DNA of 23,702 nucleotides, taken from the NCBI GenBank assembly GCA_964496035.1, contig CAZBXI010000021.1:1-23702 (forward strand), in the 5' to 3' direction. The DNA comes from EX4484-217-1 sp964496035 (GTDB taxonomy: Archaea > Thermoproteota > Thermoprotei_A > EX4484-217-1). The position numbers and the translations under genes are program-made. The notes below the pieces were generated by a model. The model ran no database searches. It was given only the letters and a program-made list of their open reading frames with translations, and was not told the origin of the DNA. Shown piece after piece: positions 22,792-23,702 of this stretch (positions are counted from its first letter, which is position 1; every line of letters begins with the position of its first letter).

Positions 22792-23037
22792 ATGGTAAAA
22801 GGTATAGTGTTAATTAGCACTGAAACCGGCGCTGAAGAGGAAGTTCTACTTAAGCTCAATAAGTTTCCCGAGGTTATATCTGCATATTTAGTTTACGGCA
22901 TTTACGATGTTGTAGCTATCATTGAAGGTGAAAGCCTGGACGATATAAGGTCAATAGTTTTCAACAGAATAAGGAAGATTAAGACTGTAAAATCCACAGT
23001 TACCATGGTTGTAGTTAAAGAAGTAGGTAAGACCTGA
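22792..23037 (+). CDS. Stand-alone Lrp/AsnC ligand-binding (RAM) domain protein
   Basis: 81 aa covering only the ACT-like ligand-binding half of Lrp/AsnC regulators: MVKGIVLISTETGAEEEVLLKLNKFPEVISAYLVYGIYDVVAIIEGESLDDIRSIVFNRIRKIKTVKSTVTMVVV. The pattern of vxxa, G-xYDvva-v and i..i..v.-t.T is typical. There is no helix-turn-helix. Such single-domain proteins form dimers to decamers that bind amino acids and can join full-length Lrp proteins. GGGGAT 7 nt before the ATG serves as SD, and the AT-rich dyad above overlaps the promoter. A regulatory role in amino-acid metabolism is inferred from family only. Confidence 0.88.
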   Translation: MVKGIVLISTETGAEEEVLLKLNKFPEVISAYLVYGIYDVVAIIEGESLDDIRSIVFNRIRKIKTVKSTVTMVVVKEVGKT

Positions 23038-23090
23038 AAATATAAAGCTTAATGGCTATTTATACTTTATTTAAATTAATTCAAATATTT
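23038..23090 (+). terminator. AT/T-rich intergenic terminator region
   Basis: The 57-nt spacer after the Lrp-like gene is almost all A/T with repeated T runs (CTATTTATACTTTATTT). It lies between two convergent genes and probably terminates both. Confidence 0.35.
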
Positions 23091-23094
23091 GGTT

Positions 23095-23517
23095 TCACAT
23101 TATTTCATGCGTTATATCTTTACTGTAACCTCTAGATTCCGGTGTTATAGGTTTAGGTAAGGGTATAGGTGGTGGTATTCCTATTTCTCTAGACATGATA
23201 ACAGCCTCTGTTAGTGTGTGATGTAGTGTTGCCATGAATATGCTCTTAGGTGGTTTCTTTTTCCTGCTTAGATCTTCATAGATGTTTGTAATGTCTTTTT
23301 CACTACCGGAAACTACTATGTGCCCTTTTAACGTTATAGTAGCTATTAGAGGAGTTGTTGTTAGGTTAAACACGAACGGTATTTTTAACTTAGAAACATG
23401 TTTTTCAACATCACCGCTAGGTATAGTAAGCTGCGTATGATACTGAATTTGAGGAGGCAGTTTTTCACTAACGCGTTCAGCAAAAATTGAAGTGAACCTA
23501 ACAGTAATAACAACCAT
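23095..23517 (-). CDS. Hypothetical protein, 140 aa
   Basis: Not recognised. The first ~80 residues are beta-rich (VVITVRFTSIFAERVSEKLPP, FVFNLTTTPLIATITLKGHIVVSGSEKDI), then a basic stretch (LSRKKKPPKSIFMATLHHTLTEAVIMSREIG) and a proline-rich tail (IPPPIPLPKPITPESRGY). There are no cysteines, no membrane span and no catalytic motif. The start ATG at 23517 has GGTGG about 10 nt upstream, placed just after the stop codon of the upstream Cys-rich gene 15 nt away, so the two form an operon. The family length is unknown to me. Confidence 0.7.
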   Translation of the reverse strand: MVVITVRFTSIFAERVSEKLPPQIQYHTQLTIPSGDVEKHVSKLKIPFVFNLTTTPLIATITLKGHIVVSGSEKDITNIYEDLSRKKKPPKSIFMATLHHTLTEAVIMSREIGIPPPIPLPKPITPESRGYSKDITHEIM

Positions 23518-23532
23518 TACCCGGTATCCACC

Positions 23533-23702
23533 TTAAATAATGGTGATGCTAATATCTAAGAAGTCCGTAGGCAACGGTCTACCCTTAGAAGTATATTCAT
23601 CATACTTTCTCCTTAGAAAATCGAGGAAAACAGGACAACCATCATACTTACCCTCCCTAGTACACTTCTCACCCAAAGCAATAAAACACATCTTAGTCTT
23701 AT
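23533..23702 (-). CDS. Cys-containing hypothetical protein, truncated by the window edge
   Basis: Open minus-strand frame running to the window end and reading KTKMCFIALGEKCTREGKYD, then GCPVFLDFLRRKYDEYTSKG, then RPLPTDFLDISITII and a TAA stop. Three cysteines (MC, KC, GC) suggest a metal or iron-sulfur site, but the N-terminus may lie outside the window. An in-window ATG at 23689-23691 is a possible start. Good codon structure, the SD of the next gene directly after the stop and the 15-nt spacing support it as a real gene in an operon with the 140-aa protein. Function unknown. Confidence 0.65.
   Translation of the reverse strand, partial: KTKMCFIALGEKCTREGKYDGCPVFLDFLRRKYDEYTSKGRPLPTDFLDISITII

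Noticed and set aside
1..23702. tRNA, rRNA, CRISPR arrays and intact insertion sequences
   Set aside because: I looked for T-arm motifs, rRNA-like blocks, regularly spaced repeats and transposase motifs in the spacers and saw none. The only mobile-element trace is the integrase pseudogene.

Overview
The window reads as part of a thermophilic archaeal chromosome, most likely of the Thermoproteota (crenarchaeal) type. Evidence: an archaeal threonyl-tRNA synthetase with the archaeal N-terminal domain, an Nre DNA-repair protein, an archaeal mevalonate kinase, an M42 aminopeptidase, box C/D guide RNA genes, TATA boxes about 30 nt upstream of many start codons (leaderless genes), GGTG-type Shine-Dalgarno (SD) sites inside operons, and GTG/TTG starts. 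It is AT-rich by eye and very compact, with several convergent gene pairs overlapping at their 3' ends.

Layout. 1-1982: 5'-truncated M20 metallopeptidase (+) and a maleate-isomerase-like Asp/Glu racemase family protein (-). 1983-3125: the only long stretch without an intact gene. It holds a decayed tyrosine recombinase (-) with promoter and SD still visible, then two divergent box C/D guide RNA candidates on either side of one TATA sequence. 3126-8313: phosphoglucosamine/phosphomannomutase, TatD-type hydrolase, YfcE-type phosphodiesterase, Nre protein, M42 aminopeptidase. 8364-9972: a leftward run of small genes (ASCH protein, cupin, two small Cys-pair proteins). 10091-11941: a weaker C/D RNA candidate, a Gfo/Idh/MocA oxidoreductase and a divergent winged-helix/coiled-coil protein. 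11946-17816: a leftward operon-like cluster of an unknown 112-aa protein, mevalonate kinase, a polytopic GT-C-like glycosyltransferase, GlmS and a GlmU-like bifunctional enzyme. 17884-19651: a rightward pair, an unknown 123-aa protein overlapping a threonine-synthase-like protein fused to a PadR-type winged helix. 19619-22631: a KH plus PP-loop ATPase, a textbook box C/D RNA, and threonyl-tRNA synthetase. 22792 to the end: a stand-alone Lrp/AsnC ligand-binding domain, an unknown 140-aa protein, and a Cys-rich gene running off the window.

How the genes fit together. GlmS, the phosphohexomutase and the GlmU-like protein give the glucosamine-6-P to UDP-GlcNAc route. Mevalonate kinase (isoprenoid supply) and a membrane GT-C-like transferase in the same cluster suggest a link to lipid-linked glycan synthesis. 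Around ThrRS lie RNA-directed functions (PP-loop/KH, guide RNA).

Most notable: (1) the threonine-synthase-like/PadR fusion has Arg (R104) where the PLP-binding Lys is expected, so it may be a ligand-sensing regulator rather than an enzyme; (2) two divergent C/D RNA candidates whose guides match adjacent stretches of the conserved 23S rRNA peptidyl-transferase strand. Family names and rRNA matches are from memory; nothing was searched.
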